NCBI GenBank assembly: GCA_015499995.1
Contig: JADNRV010000049.1
Coordinates: forward strand, 62,001-126,000
Source: Flammula alnicola
Taxonomy: Eukaryota; Basidiomycota; Agaricomycetes; Agaricales; Strophariaceae
Length of the DNA: 64,000 nucleotides
Reading direction: 5' to 3'
Positions 32,937-44,600 of this stretch are shown here, piece by piece. How positions within the stretch are numbered: the stretch's first letter is position 1; each line of letters begins with the position of its first letter. Below the pieces are notes generated by a model. It saw only the letters and a program-made list of their open reading frames with translations, was not told the origin of the DNA and searched no databases. Made by a program: the position numbers and the translations under genes.

Positions 32937-33035
32937 TGTGGAGAGCCTTGCAATGATATGCCTGCCTTGTGGGACGCCCTACACAGCATGTACAACTCCA
33001 CGTCTGACTGAACATATGACACTGACTTGTTGGGT

Positions 33036-34561
33036 TCCATACCTGAGCTTCCGTCTCAGGAGTAGTGTTGCCGCAGCTCAGCTCAGCTCGGCTTCACTCT
33101 GCTCATGTGGCTCAGGGTCTCTTTCAGCTCCGGCTCAGCTCAAGCCAATTTTTGATGGCTTGGCTTTGCAAAGAATCTCAGATTTGGAAATTTCGGCAGT
33201 TTGGCGATTCGGCAGTCAGCAAACTTCCTAAAGTAGTAGCGGCAGCAAATACAGACAGAACATCGATTTTGCCTGGATTAGATCTGGCCTCTGAAAGTCG
33301 GGCTGCAATCCAGTAACAAGATAGAGTAGTCAATCTATCAACGATGATAAATGATTCAATTTGTGCAAGTCTGAATTACATTGAACTAAACAAAAGAGAA
33401 GCAATGCTAGAAAGGAGGCAGAGGTAGGGAATTGGCCTCGAAGATATAAGCTACCCGACGCGATGGAGAGAATTTAAACGATATGCATGTGAGACGACGA
33501 GGGAATGATGAAACGGCAAACAATATGTCTTCTTGTCTGATCCCTCGCTCGTCCTCTTGTATGTTTCATTGCATCTCACCTTTTTCCATCTCTTGCCCCT
33601 CCTTCGTCCTCAACTCTATCTACCCTCGACATTATATATTCCATTTTTCATTCTCCTGTCGAGACCAGGGTCACGTCGGACATGGCAATATGGATCGCAG
33701 GGAAGGGTGGTAGTTGACTGTTGGAGTAGCATCGTTTACTGGCAAAGGTAACATGGTTGGTGGTGTAGGGGTAACCTGGGATTGAACAGCACGCGGGGTG
33801 GCTGGGTATGTGATGGTGTGATGATGTGCAGCTATTCATGGTCAAAATGAACATACATAGTAGATGTCGAGGAAGCAGTCGAGAAGGGGGAGGTGTGATG
33901 CTAGCACCGAGCTGACAGCAATGGTTGAGCACTCGCAGTCGTGTGTGTGGGTTGTCTGACAAGGCGGAGTATGACAGCCTGAAAGCCTAGCAATACGAAG
34001 TCGCAAGTGCATCATCTACATTAGAAGATAAACACCAGGCTTACCTGCTGCCAGAACTTCTTTTCTGGCTACTCTAGTACCGCATCCATCCAGCAACAGC
34101 TCCATCACCCAGCATGGTTTCATTGTCAGAGCCTTTGTTCACCTACTTAGAAGTGATTGTCAGTGACATCGAGATGAGGAGAGATGCGAAAGAGGACACC
34201 ACACAGAGAGCAACAGTTGGACCATTTGTGAAATGACCAGCTGTACCTCTTTTGGGAAATCCTATCATTCGCCGAATTGACGAATTGCTGAACTGACGAA
34301 ATTTTCAGGTCCCAGATGTCCTCTGGCTTTGATGGAGCCAGCTCAGCTGGCGCTAGCTGGTGGCTCATGACCAAAAATAGAAATTCAGATTACACTGCTG
34401 CATTTGAAGAATTACAGTGTACTACTGGGCTAGGGACGAGAACAGACTCCGTATATCAGCATTGATATCCTTATTAAAGGTGGCAGGCATGGGAACGTGT
34501 GATGCAGCTGTGCACCTAATATGAGCAACTCGAAGCGAGGGACACAGGAGCTATAGTAAGC
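33036..34561. repeat. Possible TIR element: two inverted arms around 1 kb of unassigned sequence
   Basis: The arm at 33063-33235 (TAGTGTTGCCGCAGCTCAG, then TTTGGAAATTTCGGCAGTTTGG, CGATTCGGCAGTC) is matched loosely in reverse complement at about 34240-34370 (CTGAAAATTTCGTCAGTTC, CAATTCGTCAATTCGGCG). TAGTG at the left end suggests another hAT-like element, but no right end or duplication was identified. The middle and 34400-34561 hold only short frames. Confidence 0.45.
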
Positions 34562-34850
34562 TGAAGTCCAGAGTGAGTAACTAATTGTATTGGGCAAAAT
34601 ACTAACTACTTGCCTGAAGTCCAGAGTGAGTAACTAAGGACTTCTGGCAAATGTCAAAAGACTTTATATACTAAATAGAAAGGATCTAGAAAGGATCTGG
34701 AGATGATCTGGAGATGATCTAGAACTTGATAAGAATCTAATCTACAAATGCACAACAAGTGAAAAGGAGGAAGTGCAGATAAGAGATCAGATAAGAGATA
34801 AGATAAGATAAGATAAGATAACTTGGAGACATGTGCAGGCAGTTTTAACA
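34562..34850 (-). mobile_element. 3' LTR of a Ty1/Copia element (left border uncertain)
   Basis: On the minus strand it starts TGTTAAAACTGCC right after a polypurine tract. The plus-strand left border is uncertain because TGAAGTCCAGAGTGAGTAACTAA occurs twice, at 34562 and 34615. It includes AGATAAGATAAG repeats at 34785-34820. The partner LTR is not in the window. Confidence 0.6.
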
Positions 34851-34863
34851 TCCCCCCGTGATC
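34851..34863 (-). promoter_or_regulatory. Polypurine tract of the Copia element
   Basis: The minus strand reads TCACGGGGGGA immediately before the LTR, the expected position of the plus-strand primer. Confidence 0.6.
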
Positions 34864-34920
34864 TCACAAGTCTCCAAAGTAGACTACAGAGTCCATAGAT
34901 AAAAGAAAAGTAGAAAGAGA

Positions 34921-35581
34921 TTAAGGCCTAATGCCCATTTGGTCTCTACAAAATTGAACCTTGGGAGCAGGGAGTGGTTTGGTAAGAATATCTGCAATTT
35001 GTTCTGCAGTAGGAATATAAGAAGGGGAAATGTGTTTGTCATTAACAGCATCCCTAAGCCAGTAAAAGCGCAGATCCAAGTGTTTCATGCACCCATGATG
35101 CTCAGGATTCTTGGACACACTGATAGCAGACTGATTGTCCATGTGTAAAGTAGATGGCTGGTCAACAATATAGCCAAATTCACCAAGGATATTGCGCATC
35201 TAGGCAATCTCCTTGCCAGCTTCAACTGCAGCCACATACTCAGATTCAGTAGTGGACAAAGTAACTAGACTTTGCAGTTTACTGCCCCAGCCAATAGCAC
35301 CGCCAGCCATCATGGTCACATAACCACCAGTAGAGCGGCCAGTGTCAATGCAATCACCATGAGCAGCATCAGAGTAAGTGGTGAACAGCTCAGAGCCAAT
35401 TTCACCAGAATACTGCAACTTGTACTCTAAGGTGCCCTTGAGATAGCGGAACAAATGCTTGACAGCAGCCCAATGCCTGGGACCAGGATTGCAGTTAAAG
35501 CGTGCCAAATAGGACACAGCATGCGCAATATCTGGACGAGTCATGGTAGCCAAATACTGCAAAGACCCAATAGCACTGAGG
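34921..35581 (-). pseudogene. Ty1/Copia RNase H and end of reverse transcriptase
   Basis: Two collinear minus frames, 35581-35200 and 35199-34921, are separated only by a TAG. The first starts LSAIGSLQYLATMTRPDIAHAV, the end of the Copia RT, and includes YSDAAHGDCIDTGRSTGGYV and LSTTESEYVAAVEAGKEIA. The second has LHMDNQSAISVSKNPEHHGC, KHLDLRFYWLRD and the final ADILTKPLP. These are the standard Copia RNase H blocks. The TAG sits where relatives have Trp, so TGG to TAG is likely. Upstream RT is cut by a LINE poly-T at 35582. Confidence 0.9.
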
Positions 35582-37668
35582 TTTTTTTTTTTTTTTTTTA
35601 TTTTAAATCAACAATTTATATTCTGAAGCACGATCGCAGCTCGGACTCTAACTAATACAAACGAGTACACTACAATACCCATCGCAAAAGAAAGAAATTG
35701 GTTGCTCACAGGGGAGCATGTGGCGTGTGTGAGCGCAACACGGGTGAGACTGCACAGCAGCCTGAAACCCAAATAACGGACCTCGCAGCCCAGGAAATAC
35801 AAACGCGGGGCGTTGTTAACGCTACCGAGCATAAGGTAGATATGGAGTAAAAGGGTGGACAGGGGGGTCACCCAGATGCGAGAAGAGCCTGCCAGGCCCT
35901 CCCTGATTAAATGGTAAAATCGACGTGGTCATAGCTAAACGAGGACCGAAGTCCAAGCCGCCGTCCACCAAGCTGGGTCCAGAACGACACAGCGAACGAC
36001 ACGACCCCTAAGGGTAGAGCTGCCCTAACCTGGAACGACCAGGTCCTCCAGCCTCTCGGCCTTCAACTGCATTGAACCAACACTCACAGGCAGTGAGTCG
36101 CTTTGACGGCAGCGCCGCCTGCAAATGAGATTGCCCCCCATCCAGAGTCCCTCATCCGACTCCGGCCTGGGGCCGGTTGAACGCAAATGCACTAGGGTTG
36201 TCACTCAAAAATTTCTCAAGACTCCACACTAGGTGGGGGCCCTGTGAGGTAGCATGTGCAGATTTTTGCACTTGAATAAATGAGCGCGCGTCTGAGGATA
36301 AACCCCACACATGCACCCAAGAGCCAACGGATCGTCGATTTTGAACCGCTCATAGTACGAGCTGATCGGAGCATGATTCATTATTACACGGCACATGCGG
36401 GCGAACAACTGAGAGTTGCGACCGCCCACTTCAAGCCACGGCCCACCGCGAACGGGGGTCGGACGGAGAGGATTACCCTTTAGATCCTCTAACTCCAAGA
36501 AGTTGGAGCCTAGTAAATTGGGAACCTCATCGACCTCTGTCGACCAGGCATCCCGCGCTACAGTGTCAGCTCTATTCTTGAGCCACGCGATAGATAGAGG
36601 GGTATTCGGTGTAACAGGTACACCCGGAAACCCAAGGACGAGGTCGTGAGCCTCTTGATGAATGTCCCACTCCATATCAGAGGGAGACTCTGCAAAAATG
36701 ACTTTGCGGTTGCCACCACTCTGGAACCATCGTTCAAGCATCCAACACACTATCAAAGAGGAGCCTTGATGAGAATGCGGGGAAGGGTCCATGGCCATTC
36801 GTGCAGCATGCATTGAATCCATGAAAATAACTATCCTGGTGATGTCTCTGAATGCTACCATTGCGGAAATGGCCACCGAGATGGCATTGAGCTCAGCATC
36901 AGTGCTAATAGCCTGTCCAGAAGAGTGGCATCTGGCCAAGACCAGAGCACCCTGCCGTTTGATAACAATGCCATTGGCGGCCTGCCAGGGCCTCGGGGGG
37001 ACCGAGCCGTCGACACCAGCATATGCAGTTCCTGGCTCATCGTCACACTTCTCGATGAGTTTATCCAGGATGATTTTCCATGCAGCATCAGGGTCTTCAG
37101 TCCTGCTGATACGGGGTTTAGCCATCCATGTAAACCGGCTCACATGCTGATCCATGAGACGATATCCAGGCCTGGCATCTAGAGCAAAAGGCTCCAGTTC
37201 CTCCAGACCAGCGGGGTGGAACAATGCATTGCCCACAAGTCCGCCGCGCACCTTATCACGGTGACGCTTGGTCATATTCTCCATAGCCATCTTATGAGGA
37301 GTGGCTTTCTTAAGTAGAGGTCCAGCCATAAATGACCGGACCGGGTGTGTATCAGACAAGAGAGAAATCTGAGCAATTGCCCAAGAGTTCAGCCTGTCCA
37401 AAAGTAAATGCATGGGCAGAAGGCCTGCAAGGGCCTCGACACCACGCGAGGGAGAGGTGTGGAAGCACCCAGTAATCCAAAGCCCAGCTTTACACTGGAC
37501 ATTGGCAAGTTGTGCAATAAGGCCCTTGTCGTGGCCCTTACGAAAATACCACATGTGGTAACCATAAGTAATTATGGGGATAATGCACGTGCGGTAGAGG
37601 AGGCGCTTAAGATGCGGCGGCAACCCTCTGGTAGATGACCCAAGCATTTTCATCGATACGACCGATGT
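35582..37668 (-). mobile_element. Tad1-like LINE A, 5'-truncated, divergent subfamily
   Basis: A T run at 35582-35599 marks the poly-A tail of a minus-strand LINE; about 630 bp of 3' UTR follow, then coding sequence to about 37668, where it abuts the plus-strand LINE B head to head. It lies in Copia RT/RNase H sequence on its left. Confidence 0.85.
36229..37653 (-). CDS. C-terminal LINE polyprotein fragment (end of RT thumb, RNase H, zinc motif) of LINE A
   Basis: Open for 474 codons from the internal MKMLGSSTRG. It has TAYAGVDGSVPPRPWQAANG and STDAELNAISVAISA (RNase H, about residues 215-330) and near the end LGCMCGVYPQTRAHLFKC (C-C-H-C type). Clearly homologous to 42163-45552, but with many amino-acid differences where LINEs D and E are nearly identical to each other. 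It is an open frame without the polymerase core, not a working element. Confidence 0.8.
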   Translation of the reverse strand: MKMLGSSTRGLPPHLKRLLYRTCIIPIITYGYHMWYFRKGHDKGLIAQLANVQCKAGLWITGCFHTSPSRGVEALAGLLPMHLLLDRLNSWAIAQISLLSDTHPVRSFMAGPLLKKATPHKMAMENMTKRHRDKVRGGLVGNALFHPAGLEELEPFALDARPGYRLMDQHVSRFTWMAKPRISRTEDPDAAWKIILDKLIEKCDDEPGTAYAGVDGSVPPRPWQAANGIVIKRQGALVLARCHSSGQAISTDAELNAISVAISAMVAFRDITRIVIFMDSMHAARMAMDPSPHSHQGSSLIVCWMLERWFQSGGNRKVIFAESPSDMEWDIHQEAHDLVLGFPGVPVTPNTPLSIAWLKNRADTVARDAWSTEVDEVPNLLGSNFLELEDLKGNPLRPTPVRGGPWLEVGGRNSQLFARMCRVIMNHAPISSYYERFKIDDPLALGCMCGVYPQTRAHLFKCKNLHMLPHRAPT

Positions 37669-38406
37669 CGTTCAAGAACCCCCTTGGCGACACATAAGGA
37701 CCGCCCCGTCTGCTAAAACCAGAAAGAGCGAGGATGTCATCGGTGCACCGAACCACCCAGATTGGCTGGCAATGGTCCGTGCACCCACTACTGCTGACGA
37801 GCGACCCCGGGTTATGACCTACGTTTCGACTAGGCTAGCCCGGTATCGCCCGTCTGTACGAAGGGATGTGATTGATCACCCCGATATACAGGTCCTGTCA
37901 CTCTCAACAAGTGCCGAGACCTTCTTTTTGATGAATGTCTATTCTGACGCAGACCATGGGGCCATTAATTGGCTCAAGGCCCACGATACTACACTTCCCC
38001 GCTTCCACTTTATGGGCGGGGACTTCAACGCACACTCCGAGGACTGGGACGAAGGTCACAGTGGTCAGGAGGGATGCGCTCTCTCACTGCAGCAGTCTGC
38101 TGCTATTCTTGGGCTTGAACTGGCTGCCTTTGGCAACCCAGGGCCCACGCACATACCAAGAGATCCCACCAAGCACAAAACGGTGATCGATCTCGCTTTC
38201 GTCCCACCTAACCAGGTGATTGACGGTACTGTTGTCCGATGCCCGGACATTCAACTCAAATCGGATCATATTCCGATTTCGATCACACTGGACATCTCTC
38301 CCACCCCTAACGGGGCGGTTCGGATGTCTCTTCCCACTGATGATGTTCCGGCATTCATCAATTCTATCAGTTCTGGGCTCCGGGCCATCGACCTGACTGC
38401 CCCTCT

Positions 38407-38410
<4 letters not shown>
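37668..38410 (+). pseudogene. Tad1-like LINE B: apurinic-type endonuclease domain
   Basis: The plus frame reads VVQEPPWRH at its start, then LMNVYSDADHGAINWLK, FHFMGGDFNAHSEDWD, THIPRDPTKHKTVIDLAFV and LKSDHIPISI. The GGDFNAHS and SDH motifs are the metal-binding and catalytic His-Asp blocks of the exonuclease-endonuclease-phosphatase fold. The frame ends at LTAPLD, where an inverted LINE tail begins. The N-terminus (gag-like ORF1) is absent. Confidence 0.88.
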
Positions 38411-38444
<34 letters not shown>

Positions 38445-38582
38445 TCATCAATTTTATACCGGTGCACATAAGCAGTCCGGTCTCTAACTAATACAAATGG
38501 AGGCGGTAAACTACGCGTGCAAAAGAAAGAAGTTGGCTCGACGGCGAGCATGTGACGTGCGGGCGAGACGGCGCAGCCGCCT
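38411..38582 (-). mobile_element. LINE C: inverted 172-bp 3' tail
   Basis: A T run (38411-38438) and AAAAAATCATCAATTTTATA, then sequence to CAGCCGCCTGAAA, are the reverse complement of the end of LINE D (40424-40601). It sits exactly between the endonuclease half (B) and the RNase H half (D), replacing roughly 1.6 kb coding for the polymerase. Confidence 0.85.
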
Positions 38583-40562
38583 GAAATACCGCACCTGTGT
38601 GGTCCCCATATTCACGTATGGGTATCGCATGTGGTTCTTCAAGGGTGCCCGCAACAAGGGCCTCATTAAACAGCTTACGCAAGTCCAGTGTAAGGCTGCT
38701 CTCTGGGTTACGGGTGCATTCCGTACTTCGCCCTCGGGAGGGGTGGAGGCCCTTGCGGGCCTCCTACCCATCCCTATACTTCTCGAAAGGTTGCGCGACC
38801 GCTCTACGGTGCGGGTCGCCACTCTTTCGGACACTCATCTGATCCGATCATTTATGTCTGGATCATTACTTAAGCGCGCAACCCCCCACCCCATGTCGGT
38901 TGAACGCATGCCTGCCGCCCATCGCCGTAAGGTGACGGGTGCTCTTATGGATAATGTAAATTATTCCAGTGTCCCTGTTGAGTCTACGGAGCCTTTTGCT
39001 CCTGAGGCTCATCCGGGTTATCGAATCCTCGATCGGTATGCCAATCAGTTCAAGTGGCTTGCCAAGCCACACTTTAGCAGGTCCGAAGATCCTGAAGCGG
39101 CTTGGAAGCTTATCTTGGATGCGTCCCTCGAGTCTCTCGAGGATGATCCAGATGCTGCATATGCTGGTGTTGACGGCTCCTGCCCTCCGGGGTGGCAAGC
39201 CGCCACTGGCGTTGTTATCAAATGGCAGGGTGCACAGGTTTATTCTGGGTGTTATGCTGCCGGGAGGGCCTCGTCTACGGATGCAGAGCTCTTTGCTATT
39301 CACGTTGCCATCCCCAATGCCGTTGGCTTTGGGGATGTGAAACGCATTACTATTTTCACTGATGTGATGCATGCCGCTCGCCTCTCAGTGGATCCCTCTC
39401 CGCACTCCTTCCAGTCTCAGTCACTGATGGTGTGTCGTACACTTGAACCTTGGTTTAGGCGCTCGCTTGACCATAAGGTTACTTTCATCGAGTCTCCCTC
39501 TGACATGGAGTGGGACATTCAAAATGAAGCACACGATCTCGTTGCTGGTATGCGCAGTGCCGCCGTCGTTCCTACCACTCAACTTTCTCTCCAGTATGTC
39601 CGCGACTTTGTGGACAAATCGGCACGCGCAGATTGGAAACAGAGAGTTTCCGATCAGCCTTTCTTACTAGGCTCCAATTTTATGGAGCTGCAAGGGTTAA
39701 ACGGGGACCCTGTCCAGCCGACTCCTACTCGCGGGGGGCCTTGGCTTGAATCTGGTAATCAGAGCTCTGCGCTCTTTGCCCGCATGTGCCGTTTAATTAC
39801 GAATCATGCTCTGATCGGCTCGTACTACGAGCGGTTCAAAATCGATGACCCTAGGGCCCTCGGTTGCGAGTGTGGGGTTTATCCTCACACCCGCGATCAT
39901 ATATTCAAGTGCAAGAAACAGCCTTGGACGTGCCGGAAGCCGAAACTTGTTTCGGAGCTGGTGACTTATCTGTTGGAGCACCCTATGGCGTTCTCCTTCT
40001 CCCGGCACCCCGCTGGAGTCGGATGAGGGACTCTGGGCGGAGGGCAATTCTGGGTGCGAGCGGCGCCGCGGTCAAAGCGGCCTGTTGCCCACAGGTGTTT
40101 CTGCATTGCGTCACAGTGATGGTGGACTTCACGAGAGGTGAGAGGGCTGGTCGTTCCAGTCCTGGCGGGGTCGACTCCCTGAGTTGGCCTCGTGCATCAC
40201 TTGCAGAGGACCCGACCTGGTTGACGGCGGTGGGGGCTTCGGCCCTTGCTTAGCTATGACCACGTTGATTTTACCGGTGAATCGGGGAGGGCCTGGCAGG
40301 CTCTTCTCACATCTGGATGACCCCCCTGTCCATCCCAATATTCCTATCTGCCGTTCGTGCGGTAGCATTAACAACGCCGCAACGACGAACATTCTGTAGT
40401 TGCGAGACTACCTATCTGGGTTTCAGGCGGCTGCGCCGTCTCGCCCGCACGTCACATGCTCGCCGTCGAGCCAACTTCTTTCTTTTGCACGCGTTGTTTA
40501 CCGCCTCCGTTTGTATTAGTTAGAGACCGGACTGCTTACGTGCACCGGTATAAAATTGATGA

Positions 40563-40601
<39 letters not shown>
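38583..40601 (+). mobile_element. Tad1-like LINE D: RNase H half with 3' UTR and poly-A
   Basis: The plus frame to 40026 starts at YRTCVVPIFTYGYRMWFF and runs through RNase H (AAYAGVDGSCPPGWQAATG, STDAELFAIHVAI) and the zinc motif LGCECGVYPHTRDHIFKC to the end RHPAGVG. The 3' UTR (40027-40568) and poly-A (40569-40601) follow. Amino acids are nearly identical to LINE E. The reverse transcriptase is missing. At its right it joins Copia sequence. Confidence 0.88.
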
Positions 40602-40603
<2 letters not shown>

Positions 40604-41577
40604 TGTAAATCGAATGGCAGAGTGGCAGAGACATTGGCAAACTCCAGAATTGGCTCAGTAACACCATCAAGTACACCTGTGTTCTCCGAAGTCACTGTGG
40701 CCGTAAATAGTGTCTTTTGAGCGCGTTTAAAGTACATGGTAGTCTCATCAACTTCCAGTTTTATATGTTTGCGCTTAGTGAGATAAAGACAGGCCAATAG
40801 ATTATTTCGGAGTTGGGGTACATGCAAGACTCTTGTTAACTCTACAGAGCAAGATTCCTTTCCATTGATAATGGGACTGAACAACACAGTACCAATACCT
40901 GCAGAGTAGATGATAGTGTGATCTGCTAGCTTGACTGGGATGCGATATGGCGTGTAATTGCGCACCCAGTGACAATGAGGGGTCATATGAGAAGTGGCCC
41001 CTGTATCTGCAAGCCAATGGAAGTCAGCATCACTCTGCAGTATGGATGGATCATAGGTAGAGAGAGCACTCGCATTTTCAGCATACTCTGTAACATTCTC
41101 CTCGGACTTTGGAGTGGTCTCCTGCACTTTGTTCGCCTTTCTGCCCTTCTTGCGATATTCTCGCACGCTCTCCTGCACGTTCTGCTGCGCTTTGATAAAG
41201 CAGTTACACTTGTCCTGTGTGTGATTGGACATACCGCAAAACGTGCATTTGAGCGCAGGAGGTGCAGATGGTGTAGCAAGCGCAGAACCAATGGTAGGAG
41301 CATCTGAGGCGCGATGGCGACGCTGCGCTTCCTCTGTGACAAATGTCTGCTGAATTGCGGACTTGTCAAGCTTGTCCATAAGCAACAGAGATGAAGCGAA
41401 GGTGCTGTACTCATCTGGAAGCGCGCAGATCATTGCCATGAATGCGAGCTCATCATCGAGCTTGGCAAGGTCAAATCCGGTAGGGCGAAGGTCCTGAATG
41501 CGCCGAATGGAGGTATCAACTCTATTCATCAAAGTCTGAAGAGTTTCATCCTCTTGCTTCTGAATGGAGAATAAGTT

Positions 41578-41578
<1 letters not shown>
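40602..41578 (-). pseudogene. Ty1/Copia gag, protease and pre-integrase segment
   Basis: One minus frame of about 310 codons, cut at both ends by LINE poly-A/T tracts. It begins in gag (MNRVDTSIRRIQDLRPTGFD), then the zinc knuckle CTFCGMSNHTQDKC at about 41240-41200, the aspartic protease site WLADTGATSHM at about 41010-40980, and a GAG-pre-integrase stretch ending ATLPFDLHL. In intact Copia elements WHRRLGH would follow. The frame itself has no stops. Confidence 0.9.
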
Positions 41579-41623
<45 letters not shown>

Positions 41624-44600
41624 TCAACGGTTTATATTCTGGCGCACGAAAGCAGCCCGGTCTCTAACTAGTACAAACGAAGGTGGTATACTACGCGTGC
41701 AGAAGATAGAATTTGGCTTGATGGTGAGCATGCGACGCGCGCGGGCGAGACAGCGCAGCCGCCTGAAACCCAAATAGGTAGTCTCGCAACTACAGATTGT
41801 CCGTCGTTGCGGCGTTGTTAACGCTACCGCACGAACGGCAGATAGGAATATTAGGATGGACAGGGGGGTCATCCAGATGCGAGAAGAGCCTGTCAGGCCC
41901 TCCCCGATTCACCGGTAAAATCAACGTGGTCATAGCTAAGCAGGGGCCGAAGCCCCCACCGCCGTCAACCAGGTCGGGTCCTCTGCAAGTGATGCACGAG
42001 GCCAACTCAAGGAGTCGACCCCGCCAGGACTGGAACGACCAGCCCTCTCGCCTCTCGCGAAGTCCGCCATCACTGTGACTCAATGCAGAAACACCTGTGG
42101 GCAACAGGCCGCTTTGACCGCGGCGCCGCTCGCACCCAGAATTGCCCCCCGCCCAGAGTCCCTCATCCGACTCCAGCGGGGTGCCGGGAGAAGAAGAACG
42201 CCGTAGGGTGCTCCAACAGATACGTCGCCAGCTCCGAAACAAGTTTCGGCTTCCGGCAAGTCCAAGGCTGCTTCTTGCACTTGAAAATATGATCGCGAGT
42301 CTGAGGATAAACCCCACACTCGCAACCGAGGGCCCTAGGGTCATCGATTTTGAACCGCTCGTAGTACGAGCCGATCAGAGCATGATTCGTAATTAAACGG
42401 CACATGCGGGCAAAGAGCGAGACGCTCTGACTGCCAGCTTCAAGCCAAGGTCCTCCGCGAGTGGGACTAGGCTGGACAGGGTCTCCGTTCAACCCTTGCA
42501 GCTCCATAAAGTTGGAGCCACGCAGGAATGGCTGATCGGAAACTCTTTGTTTCCAATCTGCGCGTGCCGATTTGTCCACGAAATCGCGGACATACTGGAG
42601 GGAGAGTTTGGTGGTAGGAACGACGGCAACGCCGCGCATACCAGCAACGAGATCGTGCGCTTCATTTTGAATATCCCACTCCATATCGGAGGGAGACTCG
42701 ATAAAAGTAACCTTGTGGTCAGGCGAACGCCTGAACCACGGCTCAAGTATACGACACACCATCAGTGACTGAGACTGGAAGGAGTGCGGAGAGGGATCCA
42801 CTGAGAGGTGCGCGGCATGCATCGCATCAGTGAAAATAGTGATGCGTTTGACATCCCCAAAGCCAACAGCATTGGAGATGGCAACGCGAATAGCAAAGAG
42901 CTCTGCATCCGTAGATGAGGCCCTCCCGGCAGCATGGCACCCAGAATAAACCTGTGCGCCCTGCCGTTTGATAACAACGCCAGTGGTGGCTTGCCACCCC
43001 GGAGGGCAGGAGCCGTCAACACCAGCGTATGCAGCATCTGGATCGTCCTCGAGAGACTCGAGAGATGCATCCAGGATAAGCTTCCAAGCCGCTTCAGGAT
43101 CTGGGGACCTGCTAAAGCGTGGCTTGGAAAGCCACTTGAACCGATCGAGGAGTCGATAACCCGGACGAGCCTCAGGAGCAAAAGGCTCCGTAGACTCAAC
43201 AGGAACACTGGAATAATTAACATTATCCATAAGAGCACCCGTCACCTTACGGCGGTGGGTGGCAGGCATGCGTTCGACCGACATGGGATGAGGGGTCGCG
43301 CGCTTAAGTGATGACCCAGCCATGAATGACCGAATCGGGTGAGTGTCTGAAAGAGTGGCGACCCGCACCGTAGAGCGGTCGCGCAATCTTTCGAGAAGTA
43401 TAGGGATGGGTAGGAGGCCCGCAAGGGCCTCAACCCCTCCCGAGGGCGAAGTACGGAATGTACCCGTAATCCAAAGAGCAGCCTTACGCTGGACTTGCAT
43501 AAGCTGTTTAATGAGGCCCTTATTGCGGGCAACCTTGAAAAACCACATGCGATACCCATAAGTGAATATGGGAACCACACAGGTGCGGTAAAGGAGGCGC
43601 TTCTGCATAGGCAGGAGCCCCCGAGTAGAGGAACCAAGCATCTTCATCAAGACAACCGATGTAAAACCCTTGGTGGAGTAATAGCGCACATGCTCATTAA
43701 ACGTGAGCTTGCGATCGAAGTAAAAGCCCAAGTACCGCCAAAACGGCTTGGGCTTGAGGTAGTTAGCACGATCTCCGGTGTAAGGTGCATACCCGAGATT
43801 GATGCTAGGATTATAACTGGAATGAGATCGATCAAAATGAAAGATCTCAGACTTGTCGTGCTCAAGCGCCAAAGCGAATGCCTTGAATAGCTCGAAAATA
43901 ACAGTGTATGCCTTCTTGAGCATCGCGATATTATTATCCAGCCACTCATCTTGCACGATGAGTGTGCCATCATCAACATACGAGAGGAGGTCAACCCTCA
44001 ACCCAAGGTCGAGGCACTGCTTCTCGAATAGGCGCATAATAGGCGCCAGGTAGATAGCCGACAAGACAGGGGACAAGGCCGATCCCTGGCCCACCCCCAC
44101 GTCTGCCTGTAGCGGATCTGATAAAAAGGAGTTCCACGCATACCGCGTCTTCCTCTCTACCAGATACGATGCGAAAAACTTGACCACCAATGGAGGGAAG
44201 CCAAGTTTCCGAAGAATAATCACAAGCGCGTCGTGATTAAGTGAAGGGAAAAACTGAGCGAGGTCAAAAGCGACCACACTAGTCTTTAAACCCTTAGCCC
44301 AGCATGCGCACACAATGTGCATCGGGAAGAGCCCAGCATCCTCAGTGGAGCGCTGACGCACTCCACCCACCTGGTTAGGATGGAAAATATCCAGCCCGAC
44401 AGCGTCGAACTGAATGCGGTTTGAGATCATTTTCTCAATTAATTTACCAATGGTATTCAGGAGAACAATAGGCCTGAACGCCTTAGGTGCAGAGTAGGAT
44501 GGCTTATTCGGCTTGGGTATAATTACCGAGAGTGAATCCTTAAATACAGATGGCCAATAGCCCACACGCATGCAGGCATTGGCAATCGAGAGTAGGACCT

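Larger units (their letters stand above)
31533..33035 (+). pseudogene. Tad1-like LINE fragment (end of endonuclease to pre-RT), twice interrupted
   Basis: Plus-strand translation in three pieces matches codons of the LINE at 42163-45552: 31533-31857 (GAVRMSLPIDAIPAF, EATAQAVALVFSDTW), 32314-32434 (NKHPWDLMN, SKAIQYCGE) and 32937-33035 (NDMPALWDALHSMYNSTSD). The breaks are the solo LTR 31858-32313 and the hAT-like element 32435-32936. Removing each insert plus one target copy restores the reading frame. Stops (for example after HPWDLMN) show age. Confidence 0.85.

Noticed and set aside
33483..33751. Plus-strand ORFs in the AT/GC-mixed region at 33.5 kb
   Set aside because: Two overlapping frames with no start context or domain. 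Likely chance within a possible TIR element.
34785..34825. AGATAAGATAAG repeat as a CRISPR-like or origin repeat
   Set aside because: It is a short microsatellite inside the Copia LTR. The chromovirus LTRs have a similar GATAAGATAAG near one end.
36280..37638. Plus-strand ORFs opposite LINE A
   Set aside because: They are antisense shadows of the LINE RNase H frame.
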